Positions 1-11,020 of a stretch of 64,000 nt of DNA are shown piece after piece. The notes under the pieces are model-generated. The model had not been told where the DNA came from and did no database searches. It worked only from the letters and a program-made list of their open reading frames with translations. Numbering within the stretch: the stretch's first letter is position 1; the number at the start of each line of letters is the position of its first letter. The stretch is from Pseudorasbora parva (Eukaryota; Chordata; Actinopteri; Cypriniformes; Gobionidae): the NCBI RefSeq assembly GCF_024679245.1, contig NC_090174.1, positions 21,874,524 to 21,938,523 of the forward strand, written 5' to 3'. Position numbers and translations under genes: made by a program.

Positions 1-1774
1 TCTATAGAGGATCAGCATAAAGACCAGTATGTTAAGGAGTTGATTCAGGTTGGAGACATTGTTTTTTGTTCTTAATACATAACTTTTGTGTTGTTGACCC
101 AAAATGTTGTGATTGCTGATTAACAAGTCTCTTCTATGTTTGTACAGCAGGCCTATAAACTCAACAGACCCCAGGCTGCCAAAGATCCTCAAGCCCTGGC
201 AGAGATCACAGGGGGTCTGGACTTTGAGGAACAGCTGAGTGAACAGGTGACTTTTATAGCATCTAATAAGTATAAAAAGAGCAAATAATGTGACAGCTGA
301 TGATGAGGCAAACCAGTCTGATCCCTTATTTAGTTGCTGGAGATCCATTCATATTTTCCTGTCATCTAGGATAAGGATCTGAAGCAGATTCACGGCATTC
401 AGGCATTCAGAGAGTTCATTATCAAAAAGGGAACAAGAATGCCAAGGGTAATTGACAAGTCTTCACATTCAACTTCAACTGAATAAATATTTTTAGTTTA
501 AGGGGGGGGGGGAAACACTCAGTTTCAGTCATCTCATGTCAATCTTGAGTACCTATAAAGCAGTATTGCATCCTTCATATCTCCGAAAAGTCTTTAGTTT
601 TATTATATTTATAAAAGAAAGATAGGCTGTACCGAGTCTTTCCGGAAAAAATTGAGCAGCTGGAGGCGTATCATGTGGGCGGAGCTAAAGAATGACGAGT
701 GCGCGCAGCTACTGCATGAGAGCGTCTGAAAGCTGACATCGTCAAGCGTGGAAAAGAAATAAACCATGGCTATCAATCAGATTCAGCTTATACATATATG
801 ATCCAGAATCAGATCCAAAGGCTAAAATAAATTGAACAGGAGAAGCAACAACAGCAGGACGTCCGTCTCTGTGGTATGTACTGTATTTAGTGGCTTGTCA
901 ACATTTGCATTTGTTTACTCGTGGTTTATGATGACATGATTTGGTTTATGGACTATTATATGTGACTAAACCTTAGCAGTAGCAAGCAAAACGGGTTTAC
1001 ACATCAGATAGTGTATAAAAAGCAACATTGGAGTAGGGCATTTGAATAAAGAAGCATGCTTTGTGAGAACGTCCCCTAGGTTTATGTTTGGGTGGTTTTA
1101 CAATAAACAAAACTGACACCTATATTGGTCGGCTAAACAAATGTATTTAAACACACACCATACATCGCATGCTCCATTGATAAATAAACTATACACGATC
1201 GTGTTGTTTCCTGATGTTTACTTACGCGACGATAGCCAACAACATAGACATTTGTAGCAGTTTTACTCACCACCTGCTTCCAAAGCAGGATCATGAACCT
1301 TTATCGTTGGGACCGCTCCATCAAGAACACACTTCTTTGGTAACATTGTTGATTTCGTGAAGTCCTGTGACAGCAGTGAGAGCAGTGTTTATGGGGATGC
1401 ATTTTCTCTCTCACTCTGGTCACGCACCCTTCCAGGAGAAGAGCCCGTACGGCTCATACAAGGACATTCCGGCCCGTTGACGTCAAGTGGACTCGTACTC
1501 GAAAAAAACTCTCCAAAACTTGTGAGAAACCAAAAGAAGTATTTTTGACACAGAAATACTCCATCAAACGTCCAACTCAATATTTGAACCCCCCCTTTAA
1601 GTATGTGAAATATATATTTTGAATTTAGACATAATTACATAAATTACAATAAATTATTTTATTAATGTCCTTGTGTAGTTTCTCAGTGCTGTATTCTCTG
1701 GGGATGAACAGAAGAACGGGATCAGAGGCCCCACATCATCATCATCATCACCTAAAGGGAGAACTGTGTATTAA
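1..1774 (+). CDS. fam47e: FAM47E-like protein, last four exons (5' part outside window)
   Basis: Four exons join in phase 0: 1-48 (partial), 148-246, 370-447 and 1679-1774, each with an AG acceptor and GT donor, ending in TAA at 1772-1774. The encoded C-terminus contains LKQIHGIQAFREFIIKKG followed by RMPRFLSAVFSGDE. This aligns by eye with the human FAM47E C-terminus (DLHGTVAFKDFILSRG, then RTPRFLENMY), so identity rests on a conserved block of about 35 residues. The last residues are a Ser-rich tail. Mammalian FAM47E has been reported to interact with the methyltransferase PRMT5; whether the fish protein does is unknown. The last intron (448-1678) is enlarged by a TTAA-flanked element at 502-1596. 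All visible exons are open with good splice sites, so the gene looks functional here. FAM47E is a neighbour of SCARB2 and CCDC158 in human, which supports the call. Confidence 0.8.
502..1596 (+). mobile_element. TTAA-target element (piggyBac-like, non-autonomous), copy 1
   Basis: A unit begins in a G-run and ends in a C-run (…CCCCCCCT), flanked by TTAA on both sides (498-501 and 1597-1600). TTAA duplication is typical of piggyBac-type (also Kolobok) elements. A related copy in the opposite orientation lies at 47386-48599; shared landmarks are GTACCGAGTCTTTCCGG near one end and CTCCAAAACTTGTGAGAAAC near the other. Copy 1 lacks about 250 bases found in copy 2. No transposase is visible. A 63-residue ORF at 1357-1548 is partly conserved with the other copy (see findings). 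It sits inside the last intron of fam47e. Confidence 0.65.
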
Positions 1775-1808
1775 ACTCTTTAAATAATATTCCCTTAGTT
1801 GTTTTATT

Positions 1809-1814
1809 AAATAA
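1809..1814 (+). terminator. Candidate polyadenylation signal of fam47e
   Basis: An AATAAA hexamer lies about 35 bases after the TAA stop of the FAM47E-like gene, in an AT-rich stretch. It is the first canonical hexamer after the stop. Cleavage site not determined. Confidence 0.55.
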
Positions 1815-2130
1815 AATACTTCACACATTCATGCATCAGCTGTTCAAGTTTTCAATATTAAATGGAACATTTGACCCCCAAGACAGATTTCTGTAGTTAT
1901 TTCATGATCAAAAAACAAATAAATACAATTAGGGCGTATTTGGCACAGATCTCTCTTCCTCTAGTTCTTTATTCATTCATAAAACTTTCACTGAAAACAA
2001 ACACTGTGTTCTCAGCATCCTGGTGGGATTCTTTCTAAAGTCTTCTCTTTCAACAATAACAAATTATTGTTGAATTTGGTGCTTTCTAGACTGAGAAAAG
2101 ACAGAAAATGTATTGTCTCATGGGGATGAA
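1815..2130. other. Intergenic AT-rich sequence, no gene seen
   Basis: Sequence downstream of fam47e with no ORF, splice-like exon or obvious repeat structure. Confidence 0.4.
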
Positions 2131-2157
2131 AGACTACAATTCCCAGAATGCGTCGCT
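2131..2157 (+). promoter_or_regulatory. ZNF143/SBS-type motif
   Basis: The sequence ACTACAATTCCCAGAATGC, followed by GTCGC, closely matches the long form of the ZNF143 (Staf) recognition motif (ACTACAATTCCCAGMATGC). In vertebrates this marks RNA polymerase II promoters and chromatin loop anchors. Here it lies about 360 bp after the fam47e stop with no obvious gene start next to it. It could be a promoter of an unannotated transcript, a loop anchor, or a motif carried by a repeat. Confidence 0.5.
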
Positions 2158-2229
2158 GCCCTGTGAGGCCATTCCCAAAGCCACCTAATGGATTACTGTG
2201 ACTGAGTTAGAGAAGACACTACAATTAAA

Positions 2230-2855
2230 TACTGAACGTGTCTAGCTCTGCAGGAGTCAGATTACTTTTAACGTCATAAATGAGCTGAATGAGCTCGCAG
2301 CATACATTCACAACGCGTGTTCAGTCTGGCACGTTTTCAGTTCATGCCTTTGGAAGCATAACTTTCATAGAAATTTAATTCAAGAACTTAAAACACTTAC
2401 ATTGCTTAGCATCCGTTTAAATGAATCCCTGCAGCTGTGAGCTGTGCTGTGAGTGCGATCTCCATCCCCCATGTGCGAGTTGAAAACATGGAAATAGCTC
2501 TCTCTGCTGGCTGTAGTCTTTAGCCTCTGGCCAAAAATTCCAACGATGACGCAAATAACGTCAATTTGTGTCAGGGGAGGAATTTTTTCAGAAATAAAAT
2601 GCATAAATCCCTTGTTTCAGGGGGATATGAGAGGGGAAAGCACAATCATTTGAATATACTCCAGGGTTTCTACTGATACAAAGCCATATGCTAATCGCTG
2701 AAGTAACCCTTAAAGCTTTCTGCCATACTAATGAGCTGAACTTGTCCAATTTTTTTTGCCAGTTAAAAAGAGTAGATGGCAACAGTTGAATTAGTAAGTA
2801 ATATTTTGAAGGCGGGTTAAGCGAAGGGTCAGTTGTTATTAGACGTGTTCGACCC
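2230..2855. repeat. Interspersed-repeat-like sequence
   Basis: This stretch includes GGGGGATATGAGAGGGGAAAG and a CCCTTAAAG-type end and resembles dispersed zebrafish/carp repeats from memory. No intact ORF belongs here; the minus-strand 89-codon ORF at 2588-2857 has no recognisable domain. Boundaries are approximate. Confidence 0.3.
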
Positions 2856-3390
2856 ATAGACTGTAAAAAAATATGGACGTAGTGTCCGTGACGTCACCCA
2901 TAGGATTCTGATAAGCCGTTCTGAAGCTTAAAGTAGGGGCGAGCTGGGCGTTGCCATCTTGTGAGCGAGTCAACGCGTGTCACTCCCGGATAACAGAAAA
3001 TGGGCAAAAAGGCGGGATGTGGGCGGAGCTGAGGTGACGCAATAACTATAGACGGCGAATAAATGGCTATCCACTTGTAACCACGCCCTTAATTATGCAG
3101 AACCTTAAGGCTTTATATAACGGAAACGAATGAGTTATAAAAAAAATTCACCCCCCTCAGAGTTGTCATGAAGATCAAAATTAGCCTTATAGGCCAAAAC
3201 CACAATTTGTACCAGGCTGTAAACATGTTTTTTTCTGCTTTAAAGTTGAGAATTTTAACATGGGGCTCAATGAGATTCTGCTCTCTTCTGGAGCCTGTCC
3301 CTAGTGGCCAGTTGAGGAATTGCAGTTTACATTACTTCCGTATTGGCTTCAAGAGAGATCGCGGGAGGTTGCCGCTTGGTTCGACCTCAT
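2856..3390. mobile_element. Non-autonomous repeat beginning ATAGACTGTAAAAAAATATGG
   Basis: Starts with a characteristic cyprinid repeat end near 2860 and continues through a GC-richer body containing a full TGACGTCA (CRE-type) palindrome near 2890. No coding capacity recognised. The right boundary, where it meets the retrotransposon's end, is approximate. Confidence 0.35.
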
Positions 3391-4182
3391 GCAGCACTAA
3401 CAGACCAAAGCAGTGCATGGAGGTTACACGAGAGCAGTCAGAACTGGCTCTGTAGAGGAGGAACCTCTGGATCGTTCAGATAGGCCTCGAGGACTGGAGA
3501 CTCTGGTAAGAGAGTAAGGGCATGGAGAGTTTCATCCAAAAACTTTAATAAAGTTGGGCACTTGGATACAGGTCATTGGTGAGCAATTGGGTTCAATACA
3601 ATACACAATTACAGGGGGTTCTGTATGTATGGGCACGGGTGTGTATGTGTGTGTGTGGTCTAAAACATACAGAAAATTGTATTAGATAAATGATATTACA
3701 ATCACCATGAAGATATTAAACTTTCCATCCTGCCCATAAACAGACATACATACGTTCAACAAACAGATAAACAAGTGTCTGCTAATCGTTGACAGTCACA
3801 ATTATGATTATGTATCATTTCCAATTATCTTAATATGGCCTACAGAACAACATCTGTACATTAATATAACAATAATACACTGTAGCACATGGTTTTTTAT
3901 ATAGCACGCTAGCTTTCTGAGGTCGATTGACAAAAGAATGTCATATTAGGCAAATATACTCTTAAAAGGTTAAATACAACATCCCAACAACATCAGTATC
4001 ATTAACATGTGTAAGTTTCCACAAGAATTTATAAACTAACTTACTTTTCTGCATGAACGCACACAGCTTTAAAGTTAGAGGCTCACCGCGACCCGTCGCG
4101 TGCAGTGTATGAAGCGCATGTTCTTAAAGGGGAAAGCGCAAGTTCTTAAAGGGGATGGTAAATAACATCAATAAGCTGGAAG

Positions 4183-4792
4183 TCATACCCAAAAGGGATC
4201 AGCTAGGATTTGGCTGTGTCGCCACCGTCTTCGACCTAACAGATCACTAGATGAGTAGATTGCTTGGGGGAGTGATGCATCACGACGACCCATTAGCAGT
4301 AGATTCGGTGTGACAGGGTCTGGATCGGCAACATCTGAAGAAACATAGCTGAGTGGCTTAGAGTTGATGATTCCCTCAACTTCTACTAGTACTGTGCGCA
4401 AAACGGCTTCAGTCACTGTTCGATTGCCCAAGACTACCTGAAGGGCAGGTTTCACTGACCGTATCTCTCGCTCCCAGGTCCCGCCAAAGTGTGGGGAGTG
4501 TGGAGGGTTAAACTGGAAAGTTATTTCTTGACCTGCTAGATGTTCTCTGAGTGGAACCTCTAATGATGCAAAGGCTCCCTGGAGTTCTGTGGCTCCACCC
4601 CAGAAGTTAGTGCCTCTATCAGCCAATATCTCATATGCCTTACCACGGCGTGAGACAAATCGTCTTAGTGCCATCAAGAAAGCATCCGTGTCCATGTTCT
4701 CCAAGAGATCAAGATGTATGCAGCATGTGGTCATACATTTGAATATGATGCCCCAGCGTTTCTCTGTGCGTCTACCCAGTTTAACTGTGAAC
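4183..4792 (-). pseudogene. BEL/Pao integrase catalytic core, 5' and 3' truncated
   Basis: Continuing the frame broken at 7073, this piece encodes the integrase core: HLDLLENMDTDAFLMALRRF, SRRGKAYEILADRGTNFWGG and FNPPHSPHFGGTWEREIRSV. The last is a highly characteristic BEL/Pao block. A second Asp (ADRG) and Glu (WERE) of the D,D35E triad are visible. The frame stops at 4183 soon after ILADPFWV, earlier than usual, so the C-terminal end is lost. Confidence 0.7.
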
Positions 4793-7064
4793 TAGGGTTG
4801 GGCATCGAGAACCGGTTCCAACTTGGAACCGTTTAAAAAATAACGATTCCATCGGAATCGTTTAGAAAATGTGTTTTCGGTTCCGATCTTCGGTTCCAAA
4901 CACGCAAGTTTTGGTTTCCATGGCCACCTGATTTCCGGTGCGCGCCCGCTTGTTCTTTTAGCCATGGAAGTCCGGTAAACGGCGCTCTGAAGTGTGGATT
5001 TATTTCACTTTTAAAAAGCCTGGGTCGAAACTGAAATAAAAATATTTAAAAATATCGATACTGAAATATCTGAAAATATACAATAGCCTGCTCAGTTTCT
5101 ACAGTATCGATCCCAGCTGCGCCCTCCTCTCCTCTCTTTCTCTGACTGACAGCGAGTTGACGCGCAGCCGCATATTCTCACTCAGCCCGGTTAACCCTCT
5201 GAACACGACGGACGCGCGTTCTGCTGGACTTTTCCTTACGACAGCGTGTTAGTGTTAGTGTGTGTGATCGGTCTGAATTTCGCGCGGGATTGCACATGGA
5301 CTGCATTTTTTTTTATATAGCGCTTTTTTTAATATAGCGCACATAATTCTACGAATCCCTCAGATTTCAAGCTCTCACATCTGAAGCGTGCACACACACA
5401 CACACACACACACACATACCGTAATAAAGCCGCCTCTGACATACAAGTGCAAATATTTGCTTCTTTTTCCAGCTTATTATTGGTCAAATACAATCAACCA
5501 AATTCTCAGTGCACATCTTGAAGAGTATTAATGTAAACACAGTCGTAAACAATTCAGGAAGAAATGAAGAATGAGTAATAGGAACAGTGTTCAGGATCCA
5601 TGAGTGCGGCAGTTCTTAAAGGGACAGCAGTCATTTGTTATTCAAAGTCAAACTACAAAAAACATTATCCAATGTTATTTTAAATTTAATTAGCCACTTT
5701 GCGTTTTTTAATTCAGTTTCTTACCTGAATGTTAGACCTACCTGAAAAAAAGCAGTCTATTTCATTTATATATTTTATTCTATTTTATTTATTTGTGCTA
5801 TTTTTTGTAATATGTTTATTTGTTCTTATGTAATTACTGTTTAGTCGTCTTTTTAAGTTCAATTTACCATTCGAAATCAAGCTTACTTGTGCTGTGTGTA
5901 AGCTATTGCAACATAATTACCCAGTTGTAAAAAATACATTGAGTTAGCAAATATTTGTGAGATAATTTTAATAGTAATTGATCAATGTTTATATAAGAGA
6001 AAAAGCTTAAAAGCTTTATCATATAAAGTGATCTCTTCAGAAGAAATTTTTGATTGCCTAGACTTTCAAAAGACAGACAAAAAAATATATTTTATAAAAA
6101 ATATCTAATTTTTTATAAAATAAAACACAATTCTACGAATCCCTCAGATTTCAAGCTCTCACATCTGAAGCGTGCACACACACACACACACACACACATA
6201 CCGTAATAAAGCCGCCTCTGACATACAAGTGCAAATATTTGCTTCTTTTTCCAGCTTATTATTGGTCAAATACAATCAACCAAATTCTCAGTGCACATCT
6301 TGAAGAGTATTAATGTAAACACAGTCGTAAACAATTCAGGAAGAAATGAAGAATGAGTAATAGGAACAGTGTTCAGGATCCATGAGTGCGGCAGTTCTTA
6401 AAGGGACAGCAGTCATTTGTTATTCAAAGTCAAACTACAAAAAACATTATCCAATGTTATTTTAAATTTAATTAGCCACTTTGCGTTTTTTAATTCAGTT
6501 TCTTACCTGAATGTTAGACCTACCTGAAAAAAAGCAGTCTATTTCATTTATATATTTTATTCTATTTTATTTATTTGTGCTATTTTTTGTAATATGTTTA
6601 TTTGTTCTTATGTAATTACTGTTTAGTCGTCTTTTTAAGTTCAATTTACCATTCGAAATCAAGCTTACTTGTGCTGTGTGTAAGCTATTGCAACATAATT
6701 ACCCAGTTGTAAAAAATACATTGAGTTAGCAAATATTTGTGAGATAATTTTAATAGTAATTGATCAATGTTTATATAAGAGAAAAAGCTTAAAAGCTTTA
6801 TCATATAAAGTGATCTCTTCAGAAGAAATTTTTGATTGCCTAGACTTTCAAAAGACAGACAAAAAAATATATTTTATAAAAAATATCTAATTGACAGTAT
6901 ATGCAGCGTTTTTCCCTCCGTGGTATTGAAAATAGTATTGAATATCGATGTGACATGTTTTGACTCCACCCCTCAAAGAATCGGAATCGAGAATCGAAAA
7001 GAACCGGAATCGAAAGTAAGAATCGGAATCAGAATCGTTCAAATCAAAACGATGCCCAACCCTA
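4793..7064. mobile_element. hAT-type non-autonomous element with 8-bp target duplication
   Basis: The ends are TAGGGTTGGGCATCG at 4793 and its inverse CGATGCCCAACCCTA ending at 7064. The flanking 8-mer CTGTGAAC is present on both sides (4785-4792 and 7065-7072), as expected for a hAT insertion. Removing the element restores the BEL integrase reading frame. Repeated GGAATCG/CGATTCC words lie inside each end. No transposase ORF is present. The interior carries a long tandem duplication. Confidence 0.85.
5346..6893. repeat. 784-bp direct tandem duplication inside the hAT-type element
   Basis: The segment starting ATTCTACGAATCCCTCAG at 5346 is repeated, nearly base for base, from 6130. Each copy includes a (CA)n tract, the words GGATCCATGAGTGCGGCAG and TCAAGCTTACTTGTGCTG, and ends near AAAATATCTAATT. 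Copies are offset by 783-784 bases. Confidence 0.9.
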
Positions 7065-7068
7065 CTGT

Positions 7069-8118
7069 GAACGGCCCGAAACAGTCTATACCCGTGGACC
7101 AGAAAGGTGGTTTGTATAGCCGTAGTCGAGAGGGGGACAAGTCTGCCATCTTCGGAATCACAGGATTTGCTCTACATTTTTGACACATTAAACAGTTGTA
7201 CTGGTGTTTCTTGATGGATTCTCTGCCACGCAGGATCTAATACTTGCGTCTGATCTCGCCTAAGACCCTCTCTGGACCGGGATGCAGAAGCTGGTTGTCA
7301 TATTCTTTAATTAGGAGCATTGTAATCTGATGTTTAGGGTCTAGTATTATTGGATGCATGGTGTCTGGATCTAGGCCCTCGGCTCGACGGAGTCTTCCTC
7401 CAACTCGGATTAAACCAAGCGTTTGGTCAAATTCAGGGGAAAGTGAAGCAAGACGACTCTGGGCCGATATGGATTTACCTTTGGTTAACGCAATTACCTC
7501 TTCTAGGAAACTGTCACTCTGAGCTTGTTTCAACAGGTGTAGTTCAGCTGATATAACATCTGTTGCAGTCATGACAGCAGCCGCCCCATGTAGGGATTGG
7601 TGAGTGGCTTTCAACAGTTCGTTCCAACTCTTAATATTAGAGATGTCAAGTTGGGGCTTGGCAAGACAACCATTTCCCACGAATGATTGCTTTTTTAGCT
7701 CATCATGATCCTCAGGATCTGCTAATTCAGGCAAGGATGGCCAGGTGTTGGGATCTTGATAAAGGAACCATGGCCCTTGCCTCCAGCGCTGAGGTTCGCT
7801 CAACTCTAGCAGAGTCTTCCCCCTAGACAGATCATCTGCTGGGTTATCTGCGGTATTGACATATCGCCAATTTGACACCAAAGTCAGGTCCTGGATTTCA
7901 GCGATGCGTTTCCCGACGAAAACTTTGTAGCGACAAGAGTCGGATTTTAGCCAGCTCAAGACTGTGGTTGAATCAGTCCACAGAATTACATCACCTGACG
8001 GAACAGAGAGCTCTTTACTGAGCAACTTTGCCAGCTGTGCTCCTGTGAGAGCTGCACAAAGCTCCAAGCGGGGCATGGATAGCTGTTTGCGAGGAGCCAC
8101 TCCAGACCTTGCCATCAC
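7069..8118 (-). pseudogene. BEL/Pao RNase H and integrase N-terminal part, nonsense mutation
   Basis: The ORF shows an RNase H-like core (LELCAALTGAQLAKLL, WTDSTTVLSWL, NTADNPADDLSRG) followed by the BEL spacer and the start of integrase (HPGPERVLGEIRRKY). A TAG at the end of this ORF (7237-7239) interrupts what continues in the same frame as ILRGRESIKKHQYNC, the HHCC-type zinc-binding segment with CLMCQKC. In related proteins the stop position is normally Trp (TGG), so a single G-to-A change explains it. The frame then runs to GIDCFGPF at about 7073, where the hAT-type element interrupts it. Confidence 0.7.
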
Positions 8119-9956
8119 AAAGGCTACATGGACCCGTTAGTGCTGATCTTGAGTGCGAAGGTAGGCAACAGACCCGTATGCCCGTTCGGATGGGGTCGCA
8201 AAAAATATGGATAATTCTCTGGTTGCCTTCTGTGTCAGCGCATGGTGGTATGTATGCTCTGGGTATTTCCACTGTGTGTAAATTGGCCAATTCGGCCTCC
8301 CAGGCTCGCCATTGTACTAACAGGCTTTCAGGGTGGATGATGTCATCCCAACCAATTCTGAGTTTCCAGAGATCTTGAATCAACATTTTCGCCTTGGGGT
8401 TGAAGGGTATAAGATATCCAAGTGGATCATATTGTGTAGCCAGTACTTTGTACACATTTCGCAATGTGGGTTCAGAGTAGTCAACTTGGCGAGGTTTGTA
8501 CCCAAGTTGGTCAGTAAGACAATTCCAACGGAGACCTAGAGCTGGCTCTGGTGGGTCCGAACTATGCTCAGAAAGCCACAGTTCGGTGCTGGCTGCTCTG
8601 GCTTCAAATGGGAGGTGTTCCACTACAGCTGGTACATTACTCGCCCACTGGCGTATTTCAAAGCCACCAGTAGACAAATGACTGCGCATCTGGTCAATGA
8701 GGTTAGAGGCTTTCTCTGGGGAGTCCAGACTCTCTAAACAGTTGTCCACGTAGAATGCCTGCTCTACCGACCTTTGAACATCTTTGTAGCCTTCGCAGTT
8801 GTCCTTCACATGCCTTTGTAGTGCATATGTGGTACAACAAAGGACTGCAGGTCGTCCCAAAAGGAAGAACCTGCCATTCAAAGACACTTGGTTCTTCTTC
8901 CCTCTTCATGTCTCTCCAGATAAAACGTAACAAGGACCGGTCTTCTGGCAAAAGTCTGATCTGGTGGAACATTGCTTTAATGTCTCCACTGATAGCCACC
9001 GTGTGCTCACGAAACCGAAGGAGGACACCAAGCAAGGATCGACCCAAGATAGGACCCGGAAGAAGGTGATCATTTAGTGCTTGTCCTCTGTACTGATATG
9101 AACAATTGAAAACAAGTCTTGCTTTGTTATTATGGTCGACCAAGTGATGTGGGAGGTACCATGACTCAGTAGAGGATTCCACAATCTCACGGGTCAATCT
9201 CTTCACATAACCTGCCGTCTCCAGCTTTTGGATCTCGTGACAGTAGGTCATGGCTTGTTTGGTATCGTTTGTGATTCGTCGCTCTTTACTTCGAAGAAGT
9301 GAAAGACAAGCAGATTTGGGTGCTTGTAGACAGAGATGCTCCTTCCGTCTGAGAAGCGGTGTAGCATATCTCCTTTTGCCATCAACATCAACCCTTACAG
9401 TGCGCTGCTCAAGCAATTCAAAGGCGTGCTGGTCAAGCTTGGAGCGGGTAGCTGCCTTCTCACTAATATAGGGCAACGCATCAATTTTCCACAGTTTCTC
9501 TACATGTTTCTGAAGCTTTGAATAGGGAGAGCTCACTGCAGTAAAGAAAAAGTGCTGCTCTTTAGAAGGAAGATGGAACAAGCTGGCGGGACCTTGAAGT
9601 GTCCACCCAAGGGAAGTACATATAGCTACAGGTCCCCCAGAAGGGCCAACACAAACAGGCTGGATAGGGATGAGCAAATATGGAAAGTCAGAACCAATCA
9701 GTAGTACAGGCATCACCTTGTCAATCGCTGGTATTGGCAGACCCTGTAGATGCTTGTACTTCTTCATCAATAGGTTAACTAGGTAACTGTGCTTCGAAAG
9801 ACCCAGTTCATCAGCCGTGAATGCATGATGTATCTTGTGTCTACATTTAGGATTGTCAATGGGGGAAATCTCACAAGAAACCTGTTGGAGGATGAGGTTG
9901 AGATTGGACTGCAAAGGTAGGCGGCTGGACATAGCTGGTCCCTGTTGAATCAGCAC
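8015..9956 (-). pseudogene. BEL/Pao protease-side segment and reverse transcriptase, frameshifted
   Basis: The 9956-8703 ORF begins with a BEL polyprotein segment (IHHAFTADELGLS, then LLIGSDFPYL and TSLGWTLQGPA) and runs into reverse transcriptase. RT landmarks are YLPHHLV, KARLVFNCS, SGDIKAMFHQIRL and VLPFGTTCSP. Reading then switches frame near 8850-8890 into the 8887-8015 ORF, which carries the catalytic-loop motif FYVDNCLES, a BEL-type YVDN in place of YVDD. A protease D-S/T-G motif is not seen upstream, so the protease active site appears lost together with the gag end. Confidence 0.7.
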
Positions 9957-10153
9957 CTGTCTGACCTAGACTATAGGTCTGTCTATCAAAAGACAATGCC
10001 TGCTGCACTGTTGTAGGAGGGTATACACTCGCAGTAGGCAATTTCACCTGTTGGGGGGACACACTCGGCAATACTACAGGATAGATAGCAGAAGGAAGAA
10101 CATTTACTGATTCTACATGTAATGGTTTGGATGTAGAGAGAGATGTAATGTTC

Positions 10154-11020
10154 TCAGAAACAGTGTGGTGTTAAGGGCTGAGTGCTGACAGTCTTCGATG
10201 TATGATGTATGTAAGGTGTTGAGTGCTGTGGATTATCAGATAACTGATGTATGTGGTGAGCAACCTTTACCTTCTGTGAACACAGTATATCAGTCTGTAC
10301 CTGCCCTGGGTCAAAGTCACTTCGGCCATGTGTAACAGATGTTGCATTTTCAGTCATCCCAAAAAGGGATGCGACGAGACTCGCTTCCTCCAGCTCCATC
10401 TCCTTCTGCTTAATGCGGCACTGTCTTTCCAGCTGCTTGGTGATCAGTTCTTTGGTCGTGTGTGCTGCACGAGCCTCCTCATCCAACTGCCGACTTCTCC
10501 TTTGCTGCTCCCTGAGTAGGTCTTCTCTTTCATAAAGCGCTAGGCGTGCTTCTTGATCCAGGAACTCACACTGTTCTTCAGCTTTGCTCTCCTCCACCAT
10601 CTGTCTCTGCATCTCCGCAAGCTCCATGCTCTTCATCTTCTCCTCCACGATAGCTGCCTGTAGATCAGTCAGTCGAGAAATCGATGTCCGACTGGGTCGA
10701 GAACTTCTGCTGGTCTTTGTCCTTGAGTGACTGTGACATGAACTAGCAGATAGATGTGCTGAAGGCGGTCTACTAAGTGCAGCCACATTGCCTGGTTGTG
10801 CAGCTGGTATTATACTGCAGATATTCACACCGAAATCTGGAATTTGGCTTGGTTGATACCCAACATCATAATCATTTAAGTATGCTGGTGGATGTCTCTC
10901 CCGCTGAGTACCAAAAATATCAAAAAACATGATTTTATTCAGCATTGTCTTCTCTTCCGCGTTCCTCCAAAAAGATTCAAACTGTGTGAATCGATCAATG
11001 ATTCGGGTAGCCAACGTCAC
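10154..11020 (-). pseudogene. BEL/Pao gag fragment with foreign N-terminus
   Basis: The 288-codon ORF has a long charged coiled coil (roughly residues 110-215, rich in E/K/R/Q with motifs such as EEKMKSMELAEMQRQM). Before it is a short PPAYLNDYDVGY block resembling the 'hydrophobic-DY-V' segment at the start of BEL gag proteins. The first 35 or so codons (from 11020 down to about 10911) are encoded by a separate inverted repeat, so the predicted start is not the gag start. No CCHC zinc knuckle is visible before the ORF ends at 10154. Gag would have formed the particle; this remnant would not. Confidence 0.55.

Larger units (their letters stand above)
3390..10910 (-). mobile_element. BEL/Pao LTR retrotransposon, degenerate
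   Basis: Read on the minus strand, the order is gag-like coiled coil (10.15-10.9 kb), protease-side segment and reverse transcriptase (8.0-9.96 kb), RNase H and integrase start (7.07-8.12 kb), then integrase core (4.18-4.79 kb). This is the BEL/Pao order. Sequence from about 3390 to 4150 likely holds the 3' LTR/UTR: on the minus strand it carries an ATTAAA near its end and no ORF, but the matching 5' LTR is missing because a foldback repeat begins at about 10911. Lesions include a lost gag-protease junction, an RT frameshift, a TAG in integrase, a 2.27-kb hAT-type insertion and a truncated integrase end. The copy is dead. Confidence 0.75.

Noticed and set aside
8109..9521. Plus-strand ORFs of 61-104 codons
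   Set aside because: Antisense shadows of the BEL/Pao polyprotein, whose minus-strand frames carry clear RT and RNase H motifs.
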